From contig CM055896.1 in assembly GCA_029582155.1 (NCBI GenBank), positions 6,898,624 through 6,962,623 on the forward strand: a DNA stretch of 64,000 bases. Direction: 5' to 3'. The stretch comes from Panopea generosa. Taxonomy: Eukaryota; Mollusca; Bivalvia; Adapedonta; Hiatellidae. The translations under genes and the position numbers were made by a program. This document shows, piece by piece, positions 1 through 11,200 of this stretch. How positions within the stretch are numbered: the stretch's first letter is position 1; each line of letters begins with the position of its first letter. The notes beneath the pieces were generated by a model. That model was not told the DNA's origin and made no database searches. It saw only the letters and a program-made list of their open reading frames with translations.

Positions 1-31
1 TAAGTAGGAAAAAAAAGTTTTTTTTTTTTTT

Positions 32-382
32 TCATATTCTTCCCTTGAATTCCTCGAGTGTTTCAGATTGTAAAATGAGATGATTGTTTGTGTCTATTAG
101 ATTCTTGCTCGGCTTTTCAAGATTTCCCTTGAATTCCTCGAGTGTTTCAGATTGTAAAATGAGATGATTGTTTGAGTCTATTAGATTCTTGCTCGGCTTT
201 TCAAGATGATCAAACAACTTTGCCTGAATAAATGATTTGTCTAATACCAGTAATGTAATATTATTATAGTTCAGTAAATGTATAAAGTATTCATTGGTTT
301 GATAAGCTGTACCAGTACAACTACTGTTCCCTGAGACACAAACCATACAGAACGCAATGCACGTACAACAATAAACACGCAT
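32..382 (-). CDS. Hypothetical small secreted-type protein with a 28-residue tandem repeat
   Basis: Open frame of 116 codons on the minus strand. The start (MRVYCCTCIAFCMVCVSG) is hydrophobic and cysteine-rich and resembles a signal peptide. The C-terminal half is two near-identical 28-residue units beginning LEKPSKNLID, encoded by an 84-bp direct duplication that keeps frame. The stop codon TGA is followed directly by a run of A on the coding strand (a T run near 15-32), so the end could be a gene 3' end, a processed transcript tail or chance. A CAG precedes the ATG, so this could also be an exon. I recognise no family. The duplicated units are almost identical in DNA, so the repeat is recent and does not prove coding. 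Confidence 0.3.
   Translation of the reverse strand: MRVYCCTCIAFCMVCVSGNSSCTGTAYQTNEYFIHLLNYNNITLLVLDKSFIQAKLFDHLEKPSKNLIDSNNHLILQSETLEEFKGNLEKPSKNLIDTNNHLILQSETLEEFKGRI
41..208. repeat. 84-bp direct tandem duplication
   Basis: Two copies of an 84-bp unit (41-124 and 125-208), each starting tcccttgaattcctcgagtg and almost identical, with one visible substitution (tgtgtc versus tgagtc). The unit length is a multiple of three and lies inside the minus-strand reading frame above. Confidence 0.9.
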
Positions 383-578
383 CTGCTACAGTCTTATGTT
401 TTACGTGTTGGCATGACGCTGCCATGAAACAATAGTGTCATAACTGTACCGGTTATTTATGCTTCCTAATGTATATTTATGTAACATATGGACTGCTCGT
501 TACCACATACCGATAAAACAATACGACAAAGGAGCGATAGCTGACGGAGTGATTGGCGCTTGTTAGCATTTGTAATAA

Positions 579-885
579 ACGTCTCACACACCAATTAATT
601 TTGTACTGTTCTATATTATATAAAGACGTGCATTTCTGGAATACTGAACACATTGCCAAGGGTTCTAAAAGTGTATTGTTTCCATAGAATGTTTTCTGTT
701 AGGCAAAATATTCAGGGGAAAAACATGTTGTTGACCAGGTATCTTTTTCATAAATTTGACTCCTTTCACTTTTGAAAATTCTGCCCATTTGTGTTAGCGG
801 CAGTGTATTACCATGCATCTTTAAACTGTTATATCTTCATCTAACAGTACCCAATTTCATCCAAACTTGGCAGAACTCATGTTGT
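579..885 (+). repeat. Diverged dispersed repeat, copy 1
   Basis: About 300 bp that aligns by eye with 7359-7664 in the same orientation. Shared stretches include ccaattaatttt, a tactgaacacattgccaa-like block, gttgaccag and gttatatcttcatc. No reading frame is conserved between the two, so it looks like an old non-coding mobile element or segmental duplication. Confidence 0.6.
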
Positions 886-1910
886 TTTAATGTCATTATA
901 TATATACAAAAATAATGCCCAACCGATTTACACAGATCTAATATTTTGGGCGCAATTATATTGCTGCAGTCACTAAGGGGACGTAATTGGTAAGTGAGAC
1001 TATGCAAATCCCCATTCACCCGTCCGTCGATTTATCCCTCTATTCACCCGCACACGTGAGTTGGTATTTTAGCGTCTATGGTTAAGGGCTATGGATTGTT
1101 TTGGACGGTTGAAAAACAGTGTAATAAATATGTGGCTGTTTTTAGACACTTAAAAATGCTTTGATGTCGCTAAAGAATGTTGTTCTTAGCTGCAAAAGAA
1201 ATCAACTTGGCGCTAAGTAGCCACTTAGATATCCATTTATTAGAGCGTATGTCTATCCATCCGTACTTGCTGACGGTACATTACGAAGTTATTTTTTCTT
1301 TACAGACTATCATTGCCCTTAAGCCACATAAGTAATCAGTTGGACACAATTAGGCCACCTAGTAAATACATATTTGTTTGACGGTTTGTCTGTACATCCG
1401 TTCTTACCTACGGTACATTACAGAGTGTTTTCTGTATAGAATATCAATACGGGGCTTTGAGTGCATTGTAGTGTACCTAACTCAGAATATTAGTGTACTT
1501 AAATCAGATTACGGTATTGTATTTAGCAAAGACTTCGAAACTTAGAATATTGATAAACTGGAAATTTAAAATATCTCGATACAACGTTATTTGTAAGATT
1601 GGGCTGCTGATACAATGCTTCATATTGATTTTTAAAGTAACATGACATTCCTTTCAGAATTTCTGTCCTGCTATTGTGTTCAGCACGTCTTGCGTACCAA
1701 GATAAACCACAGCAGTACCTTACTTTATTATCGTTCTGTAATCATCACTCTATTCCATTTTATTAAATTCTAGCTATTGATCGCTAGCTCTCATACGCTT
1801 TATAGTTTAAAAGATTAATACACGAATAAAATTATATACAGTAAACAACATTTAATATGACCTCACGAGGCTTATACCAGTCCTATACATAATTTGAGAC
1901 AGTTTAGTAT
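886..1910. other. Gene-free stretch
   Basis: No coding or RNA gene seen. At about 1240-1440 there is a weak two-copy repeat (ctatccatccgtacttgct ... acggtacattac, then ctgtacatccgttcttacct ... acggtacattac), roughly 140 bp apart. Confidence 0.4.
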
Positions 1911-2070
1911 TAAGCGTGGTGGTAGTATAGTGGATAGAGTGTTGGCCGCCCATGCCAAGATTTTAGGTTCGATATCTCTAAAAACAACACTTAGTAGTCC
2001 TACTGGCTTTGTCTAGGATGCAATCTCGAGAGCGGTTCATATAAACTTTGAGATTTCTTTGCAATCGAGC
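1911..2070 (+). mobile_element. tRNA-derived SINE, family 3 (+)
   Basis: The first ~75 bases read as a tRNA-like head: an A-box region around gtggtagtatagtggatag and a B-box-like ggttcgatatctc. A body follows with aaaacaacactta and gagagcggttcatataa. The same element occurs in reverse orientation at 54930-55085 and 59390-59650, which fixes its extent. It is a Pol III-type retroposon, not a tRNA gene, because the acceptor stem does not close. Confidence 0.7.
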
Positions 2071-2320
2071 TAAAACAAATTAATATAAATTAGTCATTAA
2101 AAGGGAAAGCAATGCACTGATAATTAAATGTGTTAAATTAAATATAACAATTTATTTTATTTTACTTCGTTTTTGTGTTCATGGTAAACTGTTAATACAA
2201 ACCATATCTCTATGGTAACCATGTTCAGATATGAGTCAGCAGGTACATAATTAGTCAAACCTTCGGTTCCAAAAAGGTTTAAAGGCCATTCTTGTGGATA
2301 TTCGATACAGTCTATTTACG

Positions 2321-2382
2321 ATTGCTCCGGTCATTAAGAAGACCGGAGCAATAGCTCCGGTCATTAAGAAGACCGGAGCAAT
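2321..2382. repeat. Tandem perfect hairpins
   Basis: Two adjacent copies of a palindrome. Arm attgctccggtc, loop attaagaa and arm gaccggagcaat (2321-2352) form a perfect 12-bp stem. The same 9-bp core stem and loop repeat at 2354-2379. The block is GC-rich against an AT-rich background and lies about 15 bp left of a SINE insertion. It may be the end of a small foldback element; no function is assigned. Confidence 0.85.
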
Positions 2383-2386
2383 AGTA

Positions 2387-2705
2387 CATAGACTAATGAT
2401 TGATGATTGATTGAATATTTAGCATCATTTCTTTGCCAATGAGCGCTAACAGACGATCAGTTTACCTAACCACTGTTTCCTTGGATCCTGAAAGGTTATC
2501 CAGTATTCGAGCACATTCCATCTCCGCAAGTAACTGATAACTTTCCAACTTGAATCAGCAGTGAAAGACGAATGATAATGGAACACAATGTCGTATATCA
2601 ATCATCACGGAGACGGTTGCCGAGCGCGGATTCGAACTCAGAACCCCTGGATTGATAGTCATACGCGTAACCGACTAAGCTAGTCGGGCTCGGCCCATAG
2701 ACTAA
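2387..2705 (-). mobile_element. tRNA-derived SINE, family 1 (-), with target-site duplication
   Basis: The element (2397-2695) is flanked by the direct repeat catagactaa at 2387-2396 and 2696-2705. The minus strand starts with a tRNA-like head at the right end (gctagcttagtcggttac as A box, gttcgaatccgc as B box). A body follows with a cagttacttgcggag block, and the 3' end at the left is AT-rich. The intact duplication and good match to the copy at 4555-4834 indicate fairly recent insertion by LINE machinery. Confidence 0.9.
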
Positions 2706-4543
2706 CAAAAGCTAGAAACACTATGTATGACAACACACAGTTGCTTATCTATACTCATTGACTCAAGCTTAACATCGGTTACGATAATTTTGTTCTATAT
2801 CTGAAATTTTATTTTGCATCATTTGCATTTTTTGCATTGTTTAATTCTATAAAGTGTTTAAAATTTCGTAAAAGATAATTTAATTATCTGCGTTTTGTAT
2901 TATTTACTCTAAGAGGAATTAAAATATGTTTCAGAACGAAAATTAGGTAATATAAATGAAAAAAATGGAACTGTAAATTATTGATTTTATTGTTTTGAAA
3001 AGTCACATGACCAATGTATCAGTAATAATTGCATATTGAGTATGCATCCTATCTAAAATAATTAGTTTTTAATTACGCAATTAACTTTTGTAAAAACATC
3101 GCGTTTGAAATAAAATTGTTAGTTTTTTACGTTTATTATCTCGTTGCGGGAGGAGACTTACATATTGTAAACGCTCGCACATATGGTGTACCACTCAAAC
3201 GTTCGAATTTTATACACAAAACATACATCAAACGCTCATATCAATCTACTGCAATTTAATGGTATGTATATTCTCTTGAGATATAATTGGTTAATATTTG
3301 ATTAGTTAAACAGAAATATAGATCATAAGATATTAGAAACAGCAACTGTTGCACGAAATCGAGGGGGGTATTTGCATCATAGCCGTCTGTAGTATTGTGT
3401 TTTTTTTATAATAATTTATTCCACAAAAATAAGTTAAGGATAATGTATTTTATTTACCATTGAAATTACATTAAAATGATACTTGTATAACTTTTAAAGA
3501 CAAGGTAGGAACTGCTTTAATACTTTATGCAAACAGAATGTTATAACAAATATGGGCACTATATTAAAAAACAATATAAACAAAACAAAAACTATTTATA
3601 TTATTAACGAATAAGCGAATATTGAAAATAATAGTTTTTGCCCCTGCATTTGTATTTTTCAAATTGTATTTTTCTTTAAGAGTTCCTACTTATAAATTTA
3701 ATATTTAACGATGTTCTTTCAACATCAGACATAATTGACTGTTTTCACAACATCCCGTTGAACTTTATCATCCTTCCATTTTCAAAAATCTCATTTTCAA
3801 TAACATTTTGGTGTTAACAGATTGAATATGCTGCTTTAAAACTCCTAAATCTAACATTTAACATTAAATTTATTTCATATTTTGCATACTTTTTAACCAT
3901 ATAAATGATTTATTACTCAAATAAAAGAAAACTAGTTTTTGGGTTAAAAATACTCAATATTTTAAAATTCATAATCGTTAAAACTAGGTGCATGTAAACA
4001 TTAACAAAGAGGTGGTTTTAGATTTTAATTAGAAAACATGATGCACTGTGTATTAGGAACCATCTCGTATTATGTTGGCATGCATTCATATATTGATATT
4101 ACTCTGGTTAAAGTCATATCTGCTGCTTTTCTACGCTTCATTTTTTAAGAGGATTATGCTTGAATTCAAGGCGCATGACAATATTAAAGTTTTGTGTGCA
4201 TTTGGATTATAAAAAAACACACACTTTCCTACGCTTGAGTTCACTTTCTGTTTAAAAAAACAACGGTACGAAAACCACTAGAATATGACATTATTTCTTT
4301 GCATATTGGAATCTGCGCTGTTTGAAAGGTTAACATATCGATTTTATGTGAGGCCCGTTTTAAGGTTTTAATACAACTTGAATACGCGAAATCATAGTTT
4401 TACGCCTTATTAAAGCGATAGTAAGAAAATAAAAAAACAAACAAACAGTTTTTTCCCTTGAGTAATGGTTTTAACACATTTGTACTCTAATTAGAATACG
4501 TTTTGATGTCAAGTGGCTTGTTCAATTAAGATTTATAAAAGCG
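2706..4543. other. Gene-free AT-rich stretch
   Basis: Nothing coding seen on either strand. Frames are short, and no repeat unit stands out apart from poly-A/T runs. Confidence 0.4.
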
Positions 4544-4845
4544 TTTATGTTAAACGATTGAATATTTAGCGTCATTTTTATGCCATTGAGGGCTACCAGA
4601 CGATCAGTTAACCTAACCACTGTTTCCTGGGATTAACCAGTACTCGAGCACACCCCGTCTCCGTAAGTAACTGATAACGTTCCCACTTGAATCAGTGGTG
4701 AGAGACGAAGGATAATTAGACACAATGCCGTATATCAATCATCACGGAGACTGTTGCCGGGCGGGGGATTTGAACTCACGACCCCTAGATTGATAGTCAG
4801 ACGTGTAACCGACTGAGCTAATCGGGCCCGGCATTTTATGTTAAA
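4544..4845 (-). mobile_element. tRNA-derived SINE, family 1 (-), second copy with target-site duplication
   Basis: The SINE (4555-4834) is flanked by tttatgttaaa at 4544-4554 and 4835-4845. Read on the minus strand, the tRNA-like head is at 4755-4834 with A box tagctcagtcgg and B box gagttcaaatccc, and its ends pair (gccgggc/gcccggc). The body (agttacttacggagacgg, ccaggaaacagtggttagg) and tail (ggcataaaaatgacgctaaa) match 2397-2695 closely. This copy serves as the reference for the degraded copies elsewhere. Confidence 0.92.
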
Positions 4846-5475
4846 AGGACGCTTAATATTCACAGTATGACTACATACAACGATTCGATGATATCGAAAA
4901 TATAAGACGTTCAACACACATGCTTTGTAAATATAACTTCAAAATAGGGCACTTAGAAACTGAAAATATACAAATTAAAAATTCATATTCTAAACATATT
5001 GGCATGTTAACGGAGACACCAAGTTTCAGTTTCTTAAATAAGTAAACAATATATATTTTTCAAGAAAAAATATTCAATCAGTACTTACCACACGAAACCC
5101 AAAACACACAACTAATTTTAAATGTTATTTCCATCAAAGGTTGATTTCATTCGTTCTATTCTTTTTTTTTTTATTAAATGTATGTAAGAATTAATGTTTG
5201 TAAAGAAATATCTTGATAACAATTAATATTCAATTTTACGACGGTAAATTTAAGTAATATATCACCAACAAAAAAGACACTATTCACAGCCTTGAAAGCA
5301 GCATGAACACAATTAATATAGTTTAAATATACATGTATATTTTATCGATAATTTTGAAATGGGGTTGTGCTACAATTTCTTTTAACTTAGAATCGACCCT
5401 TCCCCTACAAGTAACACGTTGACTGCGTATAAAAGGACACAGCACATATGGTTATGTTAATACAAACCATTATAC
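4846..5475. other. Gene-free AT-rich stretch
   Basis: No gene, RNA or repeat unit recognised between the second SINE and the microsatellite. Confidence 0.4.
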
Positions 5476-5684
<209 letters not shown>

Positions 5685-6654
5685 GTATATAAATCTCTAT
5701 TTAAGAAGGCATACACATATATTTTATTACAATTTAGCGTTCATTACAATTAACATAAGGATTGATCATGATGACTATCAAGTACATTGTATGCATAATA
5801 TTATTTGAAACAAAATGTTTGTGTTTTATTTTGACGTGACTGCTTGGGGTCCGACATTCCACACATGTCATACTAAGTTACAACAATCTATTATATTATG
5901 CATCTTAAGTATAACCACAAGTGCTTCTTAACACTGGTAGTAAAACACTTACTCACTCATGTGAACCTCCTGCTGGTAGGCGAGTAGCGAAATGCAGAGT
6001 TTGATGCTGTACAGGCAGCAAATACTATACGAGTGATGATAAATAATAATGAAGATAGATTTCGCACGAATATGAAAGCTTTCGATTTTCATTTAGACAG
6101 AAGCAAATCTATACAGTGCTGCAAAGTTCCCTTGCTATTATAAATTACTTAGCAATACAAAATAGTATATGCGAAACAGGCGATGTAGCACTCTCACTTG
6201 GTCAATACTGGTATATAAAATATCGGATTGTAACTTACATAGTGTCCCTTTAGTTTGCTATGGAGAAAGACCGTGTTGTTTTTAACCAAAGAAGAAAAAC
6301 AAACGCTATATTTTAAAAAACGTGCAATATAGATAACAATATTAATTTTCGTACATCTTATTGTTTAACCCAATAGGCATTCATCAAAGGTAACATAGAA
6401 TTAGACACGTCTTGTCATTGGTTTGACTAATTATATCACAAATGACATATATGAAATTTATTTCTATGCTGAACGTGATATCAACGCAACGTTAAATTGC
6501 AAAATGACGTTGTACTATTTTCCGCGACGTTACGTTTTATGACAGTTAGGAATTAGAGTATAACCATATTAATATTTATATGAACAATTTATAGAAAATA
6601 TAGTATTGAATAATTTCTAACAATTCAAACAATATGAACGTATACAATAAAAAG
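5685..6654. other. Gene-free stretch
   Basis: No gene, repeat or RNA recognised. Confidence 0.35.
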
Positions 6655-6782
6655 ATTACTGAACGTGTATGGAGAAATATTAGTTGGGGGTCGTTGTTTT
6701 GGCAGAGAAATATTCGCAGTCCCTGATTTATTCGCTGAAACGGTTCGTCCAAACTAATGTTTCTCCATACACGTTCAGTAAT
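6655..6782. repeat. Near-perfect 34-bp inverted repeat with a 60-bp spacer
   Basis: Left arm 6655-6688 (begins attactgaacgtgtatggag) and right arm 6749-6782 are reverse complements with two mismatches in 34. The first 23 outer bases match exactly. The structure would fold as one long hairpin. It could be a miniature inverted-repeat transposon or a hairpin RNA source; no target-site duplication is obvious. Confidence 0.85.
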
Positions 6783-7358
6783 ACTTAATATTAAGTGCAA
6801 AAAATAAAATACAAACAGACAAAATAATTGCCAACAGTGGGTTACCGCCATTTACTTCTTGTAACTGTCTACAACAACTCTGTAACTGGGGAGACTATAC
6901 CTGGTTTGCGAATAGAAACTTTCATGCTTTCATCCTCGTTGTTACATATTAAAGCGAGACATTTCTACCAAAAGAAGCCTTCCAGGCAGACTTATCTCAT
7001 AACAATGCAGCAGTAGGATGTCAAGAACACTCTGACTATCCTTAAAATATCGACCATGTCTATTCTATCAATGTTTTCTTACACAAGTTTTACTGTCTTG
7101 GGAATGAGGTTGTTTGCCATATAACGTTGTGATAGAGGAAAACTTTGACAACGAACCAATGCTTGAATTTGAATAAGACAATGTTTCTGCAATTGTAATT
7201 GAGTCATCTAATCAAACAGTCCTAAACACTAAATTTGAAAACGATTTTATACATATACATACTTGTAACAAATATATGTAGGACATATTGTGTAAAGTCA
7301 TATTGAACCAGATTCCAATTATTTTATTTATATCTTATATATTTTTATCATATTTTGA
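6783..7358. other. Gene-free stretch
   Basis: No gene or repeat recognised between the inverted repeat and the dispersed repeat copy 2. Confidence 0.35.
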
Positions 7359-7664
7359 CGTCTCCCATACCAATTAATTTTACACTGTTCTACATAGAGA
7401 GAAATGAACTTCTTGATCACTGAACATATTACCAATGATTCTAAAAATAGCTGTTTCCATCGATAGTCATATGTTGCTCCAATAATTCAGGAACAACATG
7501 GGGTTGACCAGATTAATTTATCCCAGTTTTGATGGTTTGATGACTGTCTACCAATTTTGACTATTTTGTTCATTTCTTACAGTGTACCACTACGTTTTAT
7601 CAAAGTGTTATATCTTCATCCAACATAACCCAGTGTCAGCCAAACTTACAACTCATCACAACAT
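7359..7664 (+). repeat. Diverged dispersed repeat, copy 2
   Basis: Partner of 579-885, same orientation. Shared blocks include ccaattaatttt, gttgaccag and gttatatcttcatcca. It lies about 560 bp upstream of the first visible exon of channel gene A. Confidence 0.6.
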
Positions 7665-8223
7665 TCCACTCTACTCATCTGTAGAAAAAAAACGTGATCA
7701 TTTTAAGATTAACACACTTCTGGTTCTACCCAGGCAGCCAAATAAATAAGTGTAAAATAAACAAACTCTAAAGTAAAAAATAGCTGACTATTTTTTTCTG
7801 GGTATGTTGACGAGTTGTGTATGAGTGATTAAATGTGAAACACCCTCTCTCTCATATCCGCATGCACTGGCTTAAACGGTCAACGAATAGACGCTAAAAT
7901 CCAAGGGTAAAATATCAAAAGAACACTGAATGAAAACATAAAAAATTATCAAGTATCACAATAAAACAGATGTTGTCATGCTGTCGTCGTGTATGCATAA
8001 TATATCTTTCCAACTAAATGTCTGGATGTGATATAATCACCATCTTATGCTTCAAAGATATCGTTTTACTGAAATAACTTTGTTTGGGTAATTGAAGTAA
8101 GCCTTTGAAGACATTATGTTCTATAACAGCCTGCAAACAGCATACATAAAACATACAAAACAAATACTTCTTCATTAAAGAACGGTTATTCCATCATCTT
8201 TACTTTGCGATTGTTTCTTTCAG

Positions 8224-8291
8224 ATTTCCCTGTCGAGGTTTTTGTGCAAATGCACATCGTCAGTATCGATTCGGTCAGTGAGTCAAACATG
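8224..8291 (+). CDS. Gene A exon 3 (first visible)
   Basis: 68 bp between acceptor tttcag and donor gtaaga. The two leading bases AT complete a split codon (Asp if the previous exon ends in G, as in gene B). Encodes the first beta strands ([20 protein letters not shown], then NM). Same length and phases as gene B exon 3. Confidence 0.93.
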
Positions 8292-11200
8292 GTAAGAGTT
8301 TTTTTTCAATGTTTATGTTCTATGGTTGTAAAATGTGATTACTGTCCACGTACCACTAGTCTGTATAACGGTCCCAGCTCTCCTGATTGGGTCAATTAAA
8401 TAGCAATGTTGGGAAAGCCACGTTTTAGTACGTTGATTGGTCAGTTTGTTTCAACTGAAAGTTTGATGGCGTCACAGTTGCGTAAGCTTTCATCTGCTAT
8501 GAATAGTGGGACAGGCATGAAATTCCTTGCATTTCCATTGCGGTTAATAGAACTAATTCAGGAAATATTACGTTCTGGGATAGACTACATGTACCATAGA
8601 CAACAAATTCAATGTGTAACACATATCTCAATAATATGTTCATTACAAGTATATGTTAAACATTAACATATTTGAAAAATATGAGAAGATAATTGTTTAT
8701 TGAATCATTGTGGAGTACAAATATAAACTAACTTGTATTCAAATGTAACATTGAAGTATTTAAAATATATTTTAAAGGACTATTCAATTGGGATGTTCCT
8801 GCGGCAAACCTGGAATGATAGTCGACTTGTTTATAAAAAACTACCACGCCTGAGGGCAATCGAATTGGATTCTCGTCTTATGGATAAAATATGGGTACCA
8901 GACTTATTCATAACCAATGAAAAACGAGCGTTTGTTCACACTGTGACGGTTCCAAATAAACTTATGCATATATATCCAGGTGGACGACTTCATTACAGTC
9001 TCAGGTGATTTAGAAATCATTCTATTTTAGACAATGTGATAAACATTTGGATAACAGAACAACGGTTTAATAAATACCGGAGGTTAGTTCCAAGTTAAAC
9101 GAAAGTGTCTTTGGCTAACCACCTATGCAATTAACAAATTTTGTCACACTAATTTAAAAACGTATAGCTGTTATTAATATTTTAAATGTTGTCAAAATTG
9201 TCCAAAGAACAATGCATTCTTTGAAAACAGTTTAAAGCGATCGCATGTCAAACGTAAGAGATAAAAGTAGTCCTCAACAATAGAACATTGGCATTAATTC
9301 ATACTGCTAAAAATAAAATTGCTTTTAACAATATAAAATGATTGACATAATGAAATTAATGTATCTCATATTTGTTTCGATTATTCGATTGTTTCTATAT
9401 ATGCGACTAAATTCAGGTTTACGAAAATCAAATAACGTCGAACGTGTTTGTTAATTACGATTTCCCTCTGCGATTTTTTTAAAATATTTCTTTTATCTGA
9501 GTTTGTATATAAAATGGTGTAAAATACTTGACGGTTTGTTAATGAAAGCCTGGTTTCGTAAATTAAACTAGAATATTTTATATAGTTTAAACATATTTTA
9601 TTTCAAGATATCATAAAATTTGGTCTTGCCACAAGTTATGTCAACATTAGATTCTGCCCTTCCCCAAATAATTTCTATTTTTAGGTTTTACTTCTGATCG
9701 TCTCGATCTAGCAGATTGTGGTGACCCCTGTTGGTACTTCTGTATATTTGTATTGTCAGTATTATTAATATGATAACTCTATGATTTTATTGTTTATGTG
9801 CTGTATTTCATGAGTTTGCTGTTAACTGGCAGACATTTCATTGCAATTTAGATACAGACATTGGATTGCTAATTAAATGTCTGATTATCTCTGTCTCAGA
9901 TGGGAGGTAAACTATATTGTTAAACGAAGTCTGTATAGTGCATCTCTTATAGCTAATATAGTTAATTTCAATAACTTTGGACCCTACTTGGCCGAGTTGT
10001 CTTAGGCACCGTCTCAAGATTCCACACGCTCCCAAAACTTTATATGAATAAGTTTGCCAGTTACTTGCGGTAGAACGGTGGTTCTACTCAGATCCATTCT
10101 GAAGTCTTCCTCAACTAATGAAATTGAACATGCCCCACTTAACCTTAAATGAGTTCAAACTATTCCACAATTTAAAAAACACTTGCAAAAAGGATTTTGT
10201 TTTTTTATATTAAGCGTTTATTTATTTAATCGAGGACTAATAAGCGATCAGTTTCCCTAACTACTCTTTCCTGAAATCCTGGAAGGTTAACTGGTTCTCA
10301 ATCAGACGTGGTTATAGGCTATTGGCTATGACACGCAACGTTGTATATCAATCATCACAGAGACTGCTGGGGGGCGGAGATTCGAATTCACGACCCATAT
10401 ATTGACATTTAGACACGTTACCAATAGAACTTACTGGGCCAGGAATACAGGAAATAAAAAAACGATGTACGTTTATATGACCGTTTAAGCCATTATTTCC
10501 TGATATTCTTTGTTAAACAGTTTGGTAAAAATCATTTCGTCTCAAATAACAATTTGGATTACTTCGGCTAATAAATACAAGTTTAAGTAATATAAATAAC
10601 CTTATATCTATTTTAGTTTACTTATAATTCTAGAATAACGGCCACATTAAAATGTAACATGGACCTAAGAAAATATCCACTTGACAGCCAGACATGCAGT
10701 GTAATGATGGAGAGTTGTGAGTATCATATTACATGTATAGTTTGTTTTCATATTCGAGGTGCGTTCAATAAGAATTGTTATATTCATAATAAGTTGAAAT
10801 CAACAAATGATATCTTGGTGATATGTGTTTAATAATTTCAAAGTCATCTCCTTTAACGAAAATGCACCTTTTTAATAGTTTTAACAGCTTATATGTATCC
10901 ATAGTCTGTTTTGTGTTCTCCTATCAGACACTTCAATGTCTGTTGGCGATGTAAGACCTTCGTCTGTCTTTGGTAACCATATTTTGCTGCCATTATTTCT
11001 ATGGGACTCGAAATAGCAAACTAATGTCTAATTTTCTTGCTACTACCACATAGAGTTTCGTATACGAATACAGTTAATAGTTCTTTTTTCAACTATATTT
11101 AACTGCAGTGTAAAGAACTGTATGTAGCCAAAACTAGATAAGACAAATTCTGGAACTCAGTCGATTTGTTTGTTGGTATCATCCGCTGCATAACAAATAC

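Noticed and set aside
2755-2810. ggttacgat (Gly-Tyr-Asp) as a possible missing exon 2 of gene A
   Set aside because: The flanking residues do not fit the LLxGYDxRxxP pattern, and no acceptor/donor pair in the right phase surrounds it.
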